From contig NZ_QJUG01000072.1 of the NCBI RefSeq assembly GCF_003426775.1, positions 1 through 36,398 of the forward strand: DNA of 36,398 nucleotides, read 5' to 3'. The stretch comes from Allorhizocola rhizosphaerae (GTDB taxonomy: Bacteria; Actinomycetota; Actinomycetes; Mycobacteriales; Micromonosporaceae). Shown piece by piece: positions 23,509 to 31,558 of this stretch. Made by a program: the position numbers and the translations under genes. The notes beneath the pieces were generated by a model that was not told the DNA's origin, made no database searches, and saw only the letters and a list, made by a program, of their open reading frames with translations. Positions within the stretch are counted from its first letter, which is position 1. Each line of letters starts with the position of its first letter.

Positions 23509-24989
23509 GGGCTCACACCTTCTATCGCCGACACGACGCCGGATTCGGTCCAGCCCTTCGGGGCTTCGAGCGCGACCCGGCCGTGGAACAACACCAGCAC
23601 CCGGTCACAGATCCGCAGATCGTCGAGATCGCCGGACACGAGCAGCACGGCCACCCCGTTGCTCGCCGCCACCTTGAGCGAATTCAGCAGCGAAGCCTTG
23701 GCCCGCATGTCGACCCCGGCGGTCGGATTGACCGCCACGAGCGCTTGCGGTTCAGTGGCCAGCGCACGGGCGAGCACGACCTTTTGCCCCTCCCCGGCCG
23801 GGAGCCGGCCGACCGGCTGCCGCGGCCCGCGGGCCTGGATGCCGAAGTCGGCGATCGCCTTGCTTCCCGCCTCGCGCACGAGTTTGGGGGAGAGGACACC
23901 GCGCCGCGTCAGCCGCCCGGCGATCGGCAGGGTCACGTTTTCGGCGATCGACAGCGCCGGGATGAGCCCGGCGCGCGACGGCATGTAGCCGACGTCCACC
24001 GGCGCTATCGTGCCCGCAGAAGGTGTGCGCACGCCTGCCACGCACTCCGCGAACGCGATTTTGCCACTGCTCGCCGAGCCCGTGACGCCAACGATTTCGC
24101 CAACGCCCACGTCGAGATCGATGCCCTCGAAATGGTCCACAAGCGACAGCCCCGCCACGCTGAGCACGACCTCACGTGCAGGCTCCTCCTCCACCTTCTT
24201 CTTGCGCCCCTTTGGTTTCGGCTTAGGAGCCTGCGCGGGCCCAGCCTCGATCGCCAACGGTCCGGGCTGTCCCTCCCCGGTGAGCGCGTGCGACAGGTCC
24301 CGATGGGACAACCCGTCGACCGCTGCCGACAGCACGCTGCGACCATCGCGCAGCACGGTGACCGCCTGGCAAATGTCATACAGCTCTTGCATCCGGTGCA
24401 CGACATACAGAAACGTCACGCCGTTGTCCTGCAACGCCCGCATGCTCGCGAACAACCTGTCGATCGCGGCACCGTCGAGCCGTGCCGTCGGCTCGTCGAG
24501 GATGACGAAACGCGCGCCGGTCGACACCGCCCGCGCGATCTCCACCAGCTGGCGCTGCTCGACCGTGAGCTCCTTGGCCAAAAGCGAGGGCTTTACCGGT
24601 ACCCCATAGCCTTCAAGAATGTGGGAAGCCCGCCGCCGCAACGCTTTCCAGTTGATCAGTTGCCCGTCGGTCTGCCGGTTCAGGAAGAGGTTTTCCGCCA
24701 CGGTGAGCTGCGGGATGAGCAGCGGTCGCTGGTGGACGCACGCGACCTTGCCATGCCACGCCGGGCGGTCGGACAGCGGAGGCGCGGCCTGCCCGTCGAA
24801 GCGCACCCGCCCGCTGTCCGGTGTGGTCAGTCCGGCCAGGATGCGCACCAGCGTGGACTTGCCCGCGCCGCTGTGCCCGGCCAGCCCGTGGACCTCGCCG
24901 GCCTGGGCCGCGAGGTGCACGCCGGACAGGGCCTGCGTCGGCCCGTACCGTTTCGAGACGCCATGCGCCGATGCCACTACCGCGGACAC
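23505..24989 (-). CDS. ABC importer ATPase with two nucleotide-binding domains (RbsA-like)
   Basis: 494 residues containing two ATPase domains, as in RbsA/MglA. Domain 1 has an intact P-loop GHSGAGKS (38-45), LTVEQRQLVEIARA as the signature and FVILDEPT. Domain 2 is degenerate: P-loop GSASSGKI lacks the final Ser/Thr, and the Walker B reads VAVNPTAGVD without the usual Asp-Glu. Actinomycete relatives also show the NPTAGVD form. A basic, lysine- and proline-rich linker (PKPKPKGRKKK) joins the two halves. GTG 24989 starts the pair. The substrate is not known. The system lacks its binding-protein gene here. Confidence 0.88.
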   Translation of the reverse strand: MSAVVASAHGVSKRYGPTQALSGVHLAAQAGEVHGLAGHSGAGKSTLVRILAGLTTPDSGRVRFDGQAAPPLSDRPAWHGKVACVHQRPLLIPQLTVAENLFLNRQTDGQLINWKALRRRASHILEGYGVPVKPSLLAKELTVEQRQLVEIARAVSTGARFVILDEPTARLDGAAIDRLFASMRALQDNGVTFLYVVHRMQELYDICQAVTVLRDGRSVLSAAVDGLSHRDLSHALTGEGQPGPLAIEAGPAQAPKPKPKGRKKKVEEEPAREVVLSVAGLSLVDHFEGIDLDVGVGEIVGVTGSASSGKIAFAECVAGVRTPSAGTIAPVDVGYMPSRAGLIPALSIAENVTLPIAGRLTRRGVLSPKLVREAGSKAIADFGIQARGPRQPVGRLPAGEGQKVVLARALATEPQALVAVNPTAGVDMRAKASLLNSLKVAASNGVAVLLVSGDLDDLRICDRVLVLFHGRVALEAPKGWTESGVVSAIEGVSP

Positions 24990-25085
24990 GGTGAAGAGAA
25001 TGCGTCCGATCAGGCCATCGGCACAAGGAGGTTCTTCAATCGAATATCCCCTTGATGCCGGGCTGGCCGGAAATAAGCCTCCGCG

Positions 25086-26960
25086 CTATCGCGCGAGCGC
25101 GGGGAGCGGGCACTGCAGGATCGAGCACACGGTGCGCAGCAGCTCCAACTCGCTGACCGACATCTGCCGGTCGTGGCCGATGACCGCGACGCACGCCCGC
25201 ACCAGCTGCTCCTTGCCCTCCGGGTTGAGCTCGCGCAGGGCGTGCCAGCCGGACTCCAGCTCCAGCACACCGCGCGGCGGCGGCACGTAGGCCGCGGGCT
25301 GCTGCCCGGGGAACGCGATCGCGAACCCCTCGGCGTAGGCGGGGCCCGGGTCGGGCCCGCCCGCCTGGGCGAGGACCGCGAGCAGCGAGGCGGCCTCGGC
25401 GGCGCTCTTGCGCAGCGGCCGGCGCTCGCTGTGCCAGTGCGGCTTGGGGTGCATGTGCTGGTACAGGTGCTCGTGCAGCATGGCGGACAGGCAATATTCG
25501 AACACGCTGATCCGGCCGTCCGCGTGGATCAGGGCATAGATGGCGTTGAGTGCCTCCCGCTGCTCCGGCTCCGTGCGGTGGCGCAGTGCCGAGAATCCCA
25601 ACTCCGCCAACGGCAATCGCAGCAACGGGTCCAAGGTGGACAGCACCGATGCCTCCTGCGCGCACGCGTCGGCGACGGGCTGCCCGTAGAGCCCGGCCAG
25701 ATCGGACAGCTGCCGCGACCGCACCTGCGGGTCGGACGACAGCAGCAGCCCCAGGATCAGCGGGATGACGTGGTCGACGCTGCGCGCCCGATCCTGTATG
25801 CCCGGCGGGATGCGCCCGAGCAGCGCGGTGGCGTGCTGATAGGAAGCCTCCGTGGGCGAGCCGATGCTCGACACCACATCCTCCGGCAGAGCCTGCACAT
25901 TGGACGCCTCCGCGAGCCCGAGCGTGCGGTCCTCCTCCAGCCCCATGGGCGGTGTCCGTGCCCACCGCTGCGCCAGCACCTGCAACTGGGCCGGGTCGAA
26001 CGTCGGGTCGAGCGCCTTGATCCGGTCCGGCAGCGGCGGGTGGGTCGCGAAAAGCTCGCGCAGCTTGCCCGCCGCGAACAGCATGTGCGCGACCTCCTCG
26101 TTTTTCGGCGCGGCCAGCGTGGACCCGGCCGGCAGGCCCGCGATCTTCTTCAGCGCTCCCGCCAGGCCCGCCGTCTGCCGCGTGAACTGCACAGCGCTCG
26201 CATCGGCGAGGTATTCCCGTTTGCGCGACACCGAAGCCTTGATGATCCGTCCAATCAGGACGCCTATGTAGCCGGCGACGAGCAGCGCGATCCCGATGAG
26301 CGGCAGAGGATTGGCGCCGCCCTTGCCGTCCCGCGACCGGGTGAACGCGCCCGCGCGCAGGATCGTCTCGCCCATCACCGCGAGGAACAGGATGCCGAAC
26401 AGCAGGCCCATCAGCCGGATGTTGAGCCGCATGTCGCCGTTGACGACGTGGCTGAACTCGTGCGCGATGACGCCCTGCAACTCGTCGCGGTTGAGCCGTT
26501 CGAGCGCGCCGCGCGTCACGGCGATGGCGGCATCCGATGTGGACCAGCCCGCGGCGAAGGCGTTGATCGATCCTTCGTTTTGAAGAACATATATTTCCGG
26601 TACCGGTACCCCGCTCGCGATCGCGATCTCCTCGACCACGTTGCGCAGCCGCCGCAGCTGCGGATCGGTGGTGTCCTCGGGCACGTAGTCGCCGCCCAGC
26701 TCGCGAGCCACCCTCCCGCCGCCCCCACGCAGCGTGGCCATGCGATAGAGCGTGGCGACCGCGATGCCGCCGGCCGTCGCGAGCGAGACGACCCCCACGA
26801 TCCCCCACAGCCGCGCGGGAGACGACGTGCCGAACGCGTTGAGCGCGATCAGCACGGCCAGGTCGACGGTCACGATGATGCCCACGACCGCGATGGCGAA
26901 CAGCAGCACGAGCCGCACGGACATGCGGCGCAGATCCCGTTGCCGGTCGAAGAAGTTCAT
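25086..26960 (-). CDS. M48-family (HtpX-like) membrane metalloprotease with C-terminal extension
   Basis: 624 residues. Two helices near the N-terminus (about 15-65) are followed by an M48 protease domain with the zinc motif HEFSH (167-171) and third ligand Glu249 in REYLADAS; a further helix pair lies between them. The domain probably degrades damaged membrane proteins, as HtpX does. The C-terminal ~250 residues are an extension containing LNAIYALIHADGRISVFEY, similar to TerB-like tellurite-response domains, and RACVAVIGHDRQMS at the end. The ATG overlaps the lemA stop by one base, a classic LemA-M48 pair. No regulator is adjacent. Confidence 0.87.
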   Translation of the reverse strand: MNFFDRQRDLRRMSVRLVLLFAIAVVGIIVTVDLAVLIALNAFGTSSPARLWGIVGVVSLATAGGIAVATLYRMATLRGGGGRVARELGGDYVPEDTTDPQLRRLRNVVEEIAIASGVPVPEIYVLQNEGSINAFAAGWSTSDAAIAVTRGALERLNRDELQGVIAHEFSHVVNGDMRLNIRLMGLLFGILFLAVMGETILRAGAFTRSRDGKGGANPLPLIGIALLVAGYIGVLIGRIIKASVSRKREYLADASAVQFTRQTAGLAGALKKIAGLPAGSTLAAPKNEEVAHMLFAAGKLRELFATHPPLPDRIKALDPTFDPAQLQVLAQRWARTPPMGLEEDRTLGLAEASNVQALPEDVVSSIGSPTEASYQHATALLGRIPPGIQDRARSVDHVIPLILGLLLSSDPQVRSRQLSDLAGLYGQPVADACAQEASVLSTLDPLLRLPLAELGFSALRHRTEPEQREALNAIYALIHADGRISVFEYCLSAMLHEHLYQHMHPKPHWHSERRPLRKSAAEAASLLAVLAQAGGPDPGPAYAEGFAIAFPGQQPAAYVPPPRGVLELESGWHALRELNPEGKEQLVRACVAVIGHDRQMSVSELELLRTVCSILQCPLPALAR

Positions 26961-27556
26961 CAGAACTGGACCCTGGGCGCCTCGCGCTCCTGCGGGTTGT
27001 CCGTCTCGAACAGCGCGGCCGGCGCGAAGTTGAACATGCCGGCGACCACGCTCGACGGGAACGTCTCCCGCTTGTTGTTGTAGTTCATGACGGCATCGTT
27101 GTAGGCCTGGCGCGCGAACGCGACCCTGTTTTCGGTGGAGGTCAGCTCCTCCGACAGTTGCATCATGTTCTGGTTGGCCTTGAGGTCGGGGTAGGCCTCG
27201 GCCAGCGCGAACAACCTGCCCAGGGTCTGCGTGAGCATGTTTTCGGCACCCGAGAGCTGCTGCATGGCGGCCGGGTCTCCGGGGTTGGCGGCGGCCGCGG
27301 TCTGCGCGCTGACGGCCCCGTTGCGCGCCTGGATCACGGCGTCGAGGGTCTCGCGCTCGTGCTTCATGTAGGCCTTGGCCGTCTCGACCAGGTTGGGTAT
27401 GAGATCGTGCCGCCGCTTGAGCTGCACGTCGATCTGCGCGAAGGCGTTCTTGTAGGTGTTGCGGGCCCGCACCAGTCCGTTGTAGACAGAGACGGCATAG
27501 CCAACGATGACCAGCGCGAGCAGCACCAGGCAGCCGATACCCACTAACCATTCCAT
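26960..27556 (-). CDS. lemA: LemA family protein
   Basis: 198 residues with one N-terminal hydrophobic helix (LVGIGCLVLLALVIVGYAV), then an elongated helical domain typical of LemA: YNGLVRARNTYKNAFAQIDV followed by QLKRRHDLIPNLVETAKAYM, and the C-terminal YNNKRETFPSSVVAGMF. LemA proteins sit in the membrane with the bulk outside and are often paired with M48 proteases. Here the stop overlaps the protease start by one base, so the two genes form one operon. ATG 27556 is the start. It is divergent from the SDR pseudogene, 18 bases away. Confidence 0.92.
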   Translation of the reverse strand: MEWLVGIGCLVLLALVIVGYAVSVYNGLVRARNTYKNAFAQIDVQLKRRHDLIPNLVETAKAYMKHERETLDAVIQARNGAVSAQTAAAANPGDPAAMQQLSGAENMLTQTLGRLFALAEAYPDLKANQNMMQLSEELTSTENRVAFARQAYNDAVMNYNNKRETFPSSVVAGMFNFAPAALFETDNPQEREAPRVQF

Positions 27557-27574
27557 CCCGCCAGACTAACGGTC

Positions 27575-27921
27575 ATGACCGACAGCCGGGGCGAGGACCG
27601 CCGAATTCGCAGGGCGCTGGTGACGGGCGCGGGGCACGGGATCGGCGCCGCGATCGCGCGGGCCCTCGCCGACGACGGGTGCCCGGTGGCGGTCCATTAT
27701 CGACGGACCGGTCCGCCTTCGGGTTTTGACGTGGCCGCGCAGGGCGATCTCGCCGAGCCGGGGTGGTCGACCGGGTGGTGCGCGGGTGCGGTCTCGGCCT
27801 TGGCGGCTGGACATCGTGGTGCAACGCGGATCATCTGGTCGGGCGGGTGCCGGTGGCCGGCATGTCCGATGAGCACTACCAGCAGGTGATGGACGTCAAC
27901 TCGGGCACCACCCTCCGCTAA
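27575..27921 (+). pseudogene. decayed short-chain dehydrogenase/reductase
   Basis: The first 47 codons read like an SDR start: ALVTGAGHGIGAAIARALAD with the NAD(P)-binding TGxGxGIG motif. The frame then loses the family pattern. Another frame later reads VAGMSDEHYQQVMDVNSGTT, a typical SDR alpha-helix with the DxN motif, ending in TAA at 27919-27921. Between them the catalytic Tyr-Lys region and most of the core are absent. Small frameshifts and deletions have therefore broken the gene. It should not be annotated as functional. Confidence 0.7.
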
Positions 27922-28043
27922 TTTGACTGGAATCAATCCAGACTGTGAATTGGAACCATTCAAGAATCGCGATTTTGTCTTTTGCATCGTGGGGCGCGAT
28001 GGCTCGCGCCCACGACGACTCTGTCGCGCCACGACGAATCTCC

Positions 28044-28117
28044 GGCGTGTGGCAGCCCGGGCCCGTCTTCAGGCGTGTGGCAGGCCCGGCCCCCTTCAGG
28101 CGTGCGGCAGGCCCGCG
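28044..28117. repeat. 27/28-bp tandem repeat covering the SARP gene end
   Basis: Three head-to-tail copies begin at 28044, 28072 and 28099 (GGCGTGTGGCAG, GGCGTGTGGCAGG, GGCGTGCGGCAGG), spaced 28 and 27 bases. On the - strand each copy carries the last codons of the SARP gene (GLPHA) plus, in two copies, the TGA stop. The downstream copies look like duplications of the gene's own 3' end. Confidence 0.75.
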
Positions 28118-28866
28118 ACGCCGGAAACAATCTCGGCCTGCAGTCGGCGCAGGTCGTCTCCTGGCTCCACGTCGAGCTCCGCCGCGAGGATCTCCTGGGC
28201 TCGGCGGTACACCGCTAGGGCTTCGGCGCGCCGCCCAGACCGGGCCAGGGCGATCATCAGTTGGGCGTAAAACCGCTCGTGGAACGGGTGATCCACGATC
28301 AGTCGGGTGAGTTGCGGGATGACGTCATCGTAGAGCCCGATTTGCAGACAGGCCTCGATGCGTAGCCCGGTGGCGGTCAAGCGCAGCTCGTCAAGCCGGG
28401 CAATCTCGTGTTGCGCTGCGGGTAGGTGCCGGGCTCCGCACAGTGCTTCTCCGGTCCAGAGATCAAGCGCCGCGGCCAGTTGCCGCGCTGCCACCTCCGT
28501 GTGACCCCTTTGCAGCGATTGGGTACCCGCCTGAACCAGCGCCTCAAACTCGAGGATGTCGAGTTGGTCCTTCTCCAGGCGCATCATGTAGCCGGGCAGC
28601 ACGGTGAGCAGGAGCTGAGGCTGTGAGCGCGGCGCCCGTTCGGGCTCCAACTGTCGCCTTAGGACGGACACATGCGCCTGCATCACGAGCATGGCCGATC
28701 GCGGTGGCCCCTCCGGCCAGAGCCACTCCGTGAGCTCGTCGAAGGACACGAGCCGGTTCGCCCCCGCGAGCAGCGCGATGAGGAGGGTACGCCGCTTTGC
28801 GCCCTCGATGTGCACCGGCCCCCGTGGGCTGAATACCGCCAGCGGTCCCAGGATCGCGAATCGCAT
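28096..28866 (-). CDS. small SARP-type transcriptional regulator
   Basis: 256 residues: an OmpR-like winged helix (about 1-95; FAILGPLAVFSPRGPVHIEG, RRTLLIALLAGANRLVSFDE) and a BTAD domain (about 100-245; EFEALVQAG, LWTGEALCGAR, AEALAVYRRAQEILAAEL). This is the minimal SARP layout, like ActII-ORF4 or DnrI activators of secondary metabolism. ATG 28866 is chosen because AGGAGG precedes it; ATG 28902 (MSEIHE) would add 12 residues. Four direct repeats at 11-bp steps sit in the gap to the divergent membrane gene and are a likely operator. No biosynthetic cluster is visible in the window. Confidence 0.9.
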   Translation of the reverse strand: MRFAILGPLAVFSPRGPVHIEGAKRRTLLIALLAGANRLVSFDELTEWLWPEGPPRSAMLVMQAHVSVLRRQLEPERAPRSQPQLLLTVLPGYMMRLEKDQLDILEFEALVQAGTQSLQRGHTEVAARQLAAALDLWTGEALCGARHLPAAQHEIARLDELRLTATGLRIEACLQIGLYDDVIPQLTRLIVDHPFHERFYAQLMIALARSGRRAEALAVYRRAQEILAAELDVEPGDDLRRLQAEIVSGVAGLPHA

Positions 28867-28901
28867 CGCACCTCCTGATTTGCATTCATGTATTTCACTC
28901 A

Positions 28902-28939
28902 CAAGTTAGACGCAAGTCGTTGGAAAGTCGCCTGCAAGT
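28902..28939. promoter_or_regulatory. putative SARP operator: four 11-bp-spaced direct repeats
   Basis: CAAGT occurs at 28902, 28913 and 28935, and AAAGT at 28924, so the cores start exactly 11 bases apart (heptamers ACAAGTT, GCAAGTC, GAAAGTC, GCAAGTG). SARP proteins bind direct heptamer repeats spaced by one helical turn near the -35 region. The array is in the 94-base gap between the divergent SARP and membrane-protein genes, so it may control both. Binding is inferred. Confidence 0.7.
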
Positions 28940-28960
28940 GGTATTTCGCAGGATGATGGC

Positions 28961-29503
28961 ATGAAAACAATGCCAAACGTCGATGTAGTTATCGATTTCT
29001 ACCGGCGGCGATCGTCCTGGCTGCTATTGGGATTCACCGCCGTAGTCATGATCTACCTCGGCGGCGCAGCCGCGTTCCTTCTCCACGCCGTGATTTTGGG
29101 CGAGGGGGGTCCAGCGATCAGCCCTGTGGTGCACTGGTTCGTGGACTCGACAGCCGGAGTCTTCGCGCTAACGCCCGTGCTCTTCGTGCTCCTGCCCTTC
29201 GCCACACGGTACGCCATGGTGGAGCCCGGCGCACTTCGGCCGCATCGTTTCGCCCTGTTCGGCGGCGCGTGGTTCGCCCTAGCCACGACGCCAGGCCCGA
29301 TTTTGCACGACGCCTTCATCAGCCGCGGCACGTGGCTGGCCGACAAAATCACTGAAATTTTCGGTGATGGACGCGCACTCGAACCGGCGAAGGATGTTCC
29401 GCTCGCGCTGAGCATGACCTACCAGTTCACGTACGGGCTGCCCGTCTACGTGGCGCTCATGTGGTTGGTGATCGTGTTGGCCCGGCGAGCCGTGATGCGG
29501 TAG
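28961..29503 (+). CDS. unknown four-helix membrane protein
   Basis: 180 residues with four hydrophobic segments (about 19-46, 57-85, 94-119, 153-177) and short loops. Notable residues are HWFVDSTAGVFALTPV in helix 2 and TTPGPILHDAFISRGTW in the third loop. I cannot assign a family. It is transcribed away from the SARP gene, with the operator-like repeats 22 bases upstream of its start, so it is a likely direct target. ATG 28961 or ATG 28970 could start it. A strong 15-bp hairpin at 29515-29548 ends it. The role cannot be deduced; it could carry or sense a small molecule in the membrane. Confidence 0.7.
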   Translation: MKTMPNVDVVIDFYRRRSSWLLLGFTAVVMIYLGGAAAFLLHAVILGEGGPAISPVVHWFVDSTAGVFALTPVLFVLLPFATRYAMVEPGALRPHRFALFGGAWFALATTPGPILHDAFISRGTWLADKITEIFGDGRALEPAKDVPLALSMTYQFTYGLPVYVALMWLVIVLARRAVMR

Positions 29504-29514
29504 CGCAAAGGATC

Positions 29515-29548
29515 CGGAGGCTGGGGCGGGACACCGCTCCGGCCTCCG
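29515..29548 (+). terminator. terminator hairpin after the SARP-linked membrane gene
   Basis: A continuous stem: CGGAGGC (29515-29521) pairs with GCCTCCG (29542-29548), then a T-G wobble, then GGGGCGG with CCGCTCC, closing on the tetraloop GACA (29530-29533). That is 15 pairs. It begins 12 bases after the stop at 29503 and before the next gene at 29605. Confidence 0.75.
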
Positions 29549-29604
29549 ATGTGGACGGGCGTGTCGCCGGACCCCGTGTGATCGTCTGCGGCAGGATGGT
29601 CGCC

Positions 29605-30288
29605 ATGTCTTCCCAGTCAGGCGGTCGCGTCCCGGCCTGGCAGCGGGTCACCGAGGGGGAGCAGCGCATCGGCGTCGCCCTCGCCGTCGTGGCCCTGCTG
29701 GTCTTGCAGTTCCTCGTGCCGAGGCAGTACGCGTTCCGCCCGGCATGGCTCATCCCCGCGCTGGAGTTGGCGATCCTCGTGGTGCTCATGGCCGCCAACC
29801 CGTTTCGCATCAACCGTGAGTCGGCCTTCCTGCGGGTGTGCGGGCTGCTGCTCGTGTCGCTGGCGAGCTTCGCCACGCTGTGGTCGGTGGCGTTGCTCAG
29901 CTACGACATGGTCGCCGGGCGCGGCGACCTGCCCGCGGCCGAGCTCGTGCGCAACGGCGGGGCCATCTGGCTGACCAATGTGATCGTGTTTGGATTGTGG
30001 TTTTGGGAGTTCGATCGTGGCGGGCCCGCGGCGCGGGCCAACAACCGCATGGAGGCACCGGACTTCCTGTTCCCGCAGATGGCCACGCCCGGTGTGGCTG
30101 CGAAAGATTGGGAGCCGGAATTTCTGGACTACCTGTATGTGTCGTTCACCAACGCGACGGCGTTCAGCCCGACCGACGCCATGCCCCTGTCGCGCTGGGC
30201 CAAGCTCGCGATGATGCTCGAGTCGGCGATCTCGCTCGTGACCGTCGCGCTCGTGATCGCCCGTGCGGTGAACGTGCTCGGCGGCTGA
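29605..30288 (+). CDS. membrane protein with pore-like C-terminus lacking a K+ filter
   Basis: 227 residues with four clear N-terminal/middle hydrophobic segments and a C-terminal segment YLYVSFTNATAFSPTDAMPL followed by a last helix (MLESAISLVTVALVIARAVN). This layout resembles the pore of two-helix potassium channels, where YxSFxTxTxxGYGDxxP precedes the second helix. Here the filter reads TAFSPTD, so potassium selectivity is absent. Similar sequences exist in related proteins of unknown function. The start is taken as ATG 29605 with AGG 9 bases upstream; ATG 29596 is also possible. It ends at a strong hairpin shared with the convergent ThrE gene. Function unknown; an ion- or water-permeable protein is possible. 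Confidence 0.65.
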   Translation: MSSQSGGRVPAWQRVTEGEQRIGVALAVVALLVLQFLVPRQYAFRPAWLIPALELAILVVLMAANPFRINRESAFLRVCGLLLVSLASFATLWSVALLSYDMVAGRGDLPAAELVRNGGAIWLTNVIVFGLWFWEFDRGGPAARANNRMEAPDFLFPQMATPGVAAKDWEPEFLDYLYVSFTNATAFSPTDAMPLSRWAKLAMMLESAISLVTVALVIARAVNVLGG

Positions 30289-30334
30289 ATCTTGGAAGGT
30301 TTTACACGCTATAGCGTGCACAACCTTCCAAGAT
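30289..30334. terminator. nested bidirectional terminator hairpin
   Basis: Perfect 13-bp arms ATCTTGGAAGGTT (30289-30301) and AACCTTCCAAGAT (30322-30334) enclose a 14-bp perfect palindrome CACGCTATAGCGTG (30305-30318). It fills the gap between the convergent membrane gene (stop at 30288) and the ThrE gene (stop at 30335). The low-GC outer arms give T-rich tails in both directions, so it should terminate both transcripts. Confidence 0.85.
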
Positions 30335-31558
30335 CTACGCCGCACGACTGGTGAGCAAGCGCGAGCGGGCCGTCGCGGTGGCCGTGAGGGAGGAGCCGAC
30401 GAGCACGCCGAGGGCGACCGCGATCACCGTGAGGAACGCGTTGATCAGGCCCTGCCCGCCCGGACCAAGCGCGACCAGCCCGGTAACGCCGGCCAACCCC
30501 AGCGCGCCGGGCACGAGAAGCCAAAATGCGGGCAGGATGGCCACCTGCGCGGGCGGGCCCTTGAGCTTCTGCACGACGGTCGCGATCGGCACGACCACCA
30601 AACCACCGGTGAACGCGCTGAAGAGCGCGCCGCCGACATAGCCCCCAAGCTGTTGCGCGCCAAAGGTTATCAGCAGCATGACGAGCAGCCAGAGCAGGGA
30701 GCGCCGGGGCGCCGAACTGTTGACATACATCCCGAGGCCGAAGACGACCACCCCGATGAGCGGGCCCCACCAACCGAGGTCGAGCGGCTGCCCGGCCGGC
30801 TGCGGGGTGGCCGCGACGGCGACGCCGACATAAATACCAAAGGTGAGTAGTAGCAACATGTACATGCCCGAGACCATTCGCGAGGCCCCGCTGATCATGG
30901 ATCGGGTGGCTATCTCCTGCGCGCCGAGCGTCAGCGCGGTACCGGGAAGAAAGGCGACCAGAGGAGGGATGAGCAGAGCTGAGGCGTTCAATCCCAGGTC
31001 TGGGCTGAATCGATACGCCAACGCCGTGACGGCGATCGCGGCGATGACCGGGAGCGCGAGCGAGAGCACCTGGACGCGCTCGGCGATCCAGCGCAGCACG
31101 CCCACCAGGAACCCGAGCACGGCCAGCGCCGCGAGCGCCCGCCCGTCGCGGACCACGAGCAGCCCGAGACCCACCGTCAGCACGGCGTGCCCGAGCACGC
31201 GCGTGAACGCGTTGAATCGGGGCTGCGAGTCGACGATCTCCTCCAGGAGTTTCGTCGCCTCGGCGGGAGGGATGGGTCTGGCCCGGATGTCGGCCATGAG
31301 CTTGTACAGGCTGTCGATCTGGTCGAGCCGCAGCGGCGGGCCATCGGCGTTCATGAAATCGACGGTGACCCCGTCGGCGCCCGCAATGCGCACGAAGACT
31401 CCCGTTGGCACAACGAGAAATTCGACGTCGCGCACGCCGTAGGCGTCGGCGATGGCCTCCATCTCCTCGGGGATGCGGCTGGCCGCCTCGCCCGCGAGAC
31501 ACAGCGCCACGCCGCAGCGCCGGAGGAATTCGAGCAGGTCGGTCTGGGCCGGGGTCAC
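30335..31558 (-). CDS. ThrE-type threonine/serine exporter family protein
   Basis: 407 residues. The N-terminal ~140 residues form the soluble YjjP/ThrE domain (LRRCGVALCLAGEAASRIPE and the GVRDVEFLVVPTGVFV segment). Ten hydrophobic segments follow, with the YjjB-like half at the end, so both parts are fused as in Corynebacterium ThrE. Export of threonine, serine or other small hydroxy compounds is the family role. Start GTG 31558 overlaps the thioesterase stop by 4 bases (GTGA), so both are in one operon. The frame stays open further upstream but only as a shadow of the thioesterase. It ends at the 30289-30334 hairpin. Confidence 0.87.
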   Translation of the reverse strand: MTPAQTDLLEFLRRCGVALCLAGEAASRIPEEMEAIADAYGVRDVEFLVVPTGVFVRIAGADGVTVDFMNADGPPLRLDQIDSLYKLMADIRARPIPPAEATKLLEEIVDSQPRFNAFTRVLGHAVLTVGLGLLVVRDGRALAALAVLGFLVGVLRWIAERVQVLSLALPVIAAIAVTALAYRFSPDLGLNASALLIPPLVAFLPGTALTLGAQEIATRSMISGASRMVSGMYMLLLLTFGIYVGVAVAATPQPAGQPLDLGWWGPLIGVVVFGLGMYVNSSAPRRSLLWLLVMLLITFGAQQLGGYVGGALFSAFTGGLVVVPIATVVQKLKGPPAQVAILPAFWLLVPGALGLAGVTGLVALGPGGQGLINAFLTVIAVALGVLVGSSLTATATARSRLLTSRAA

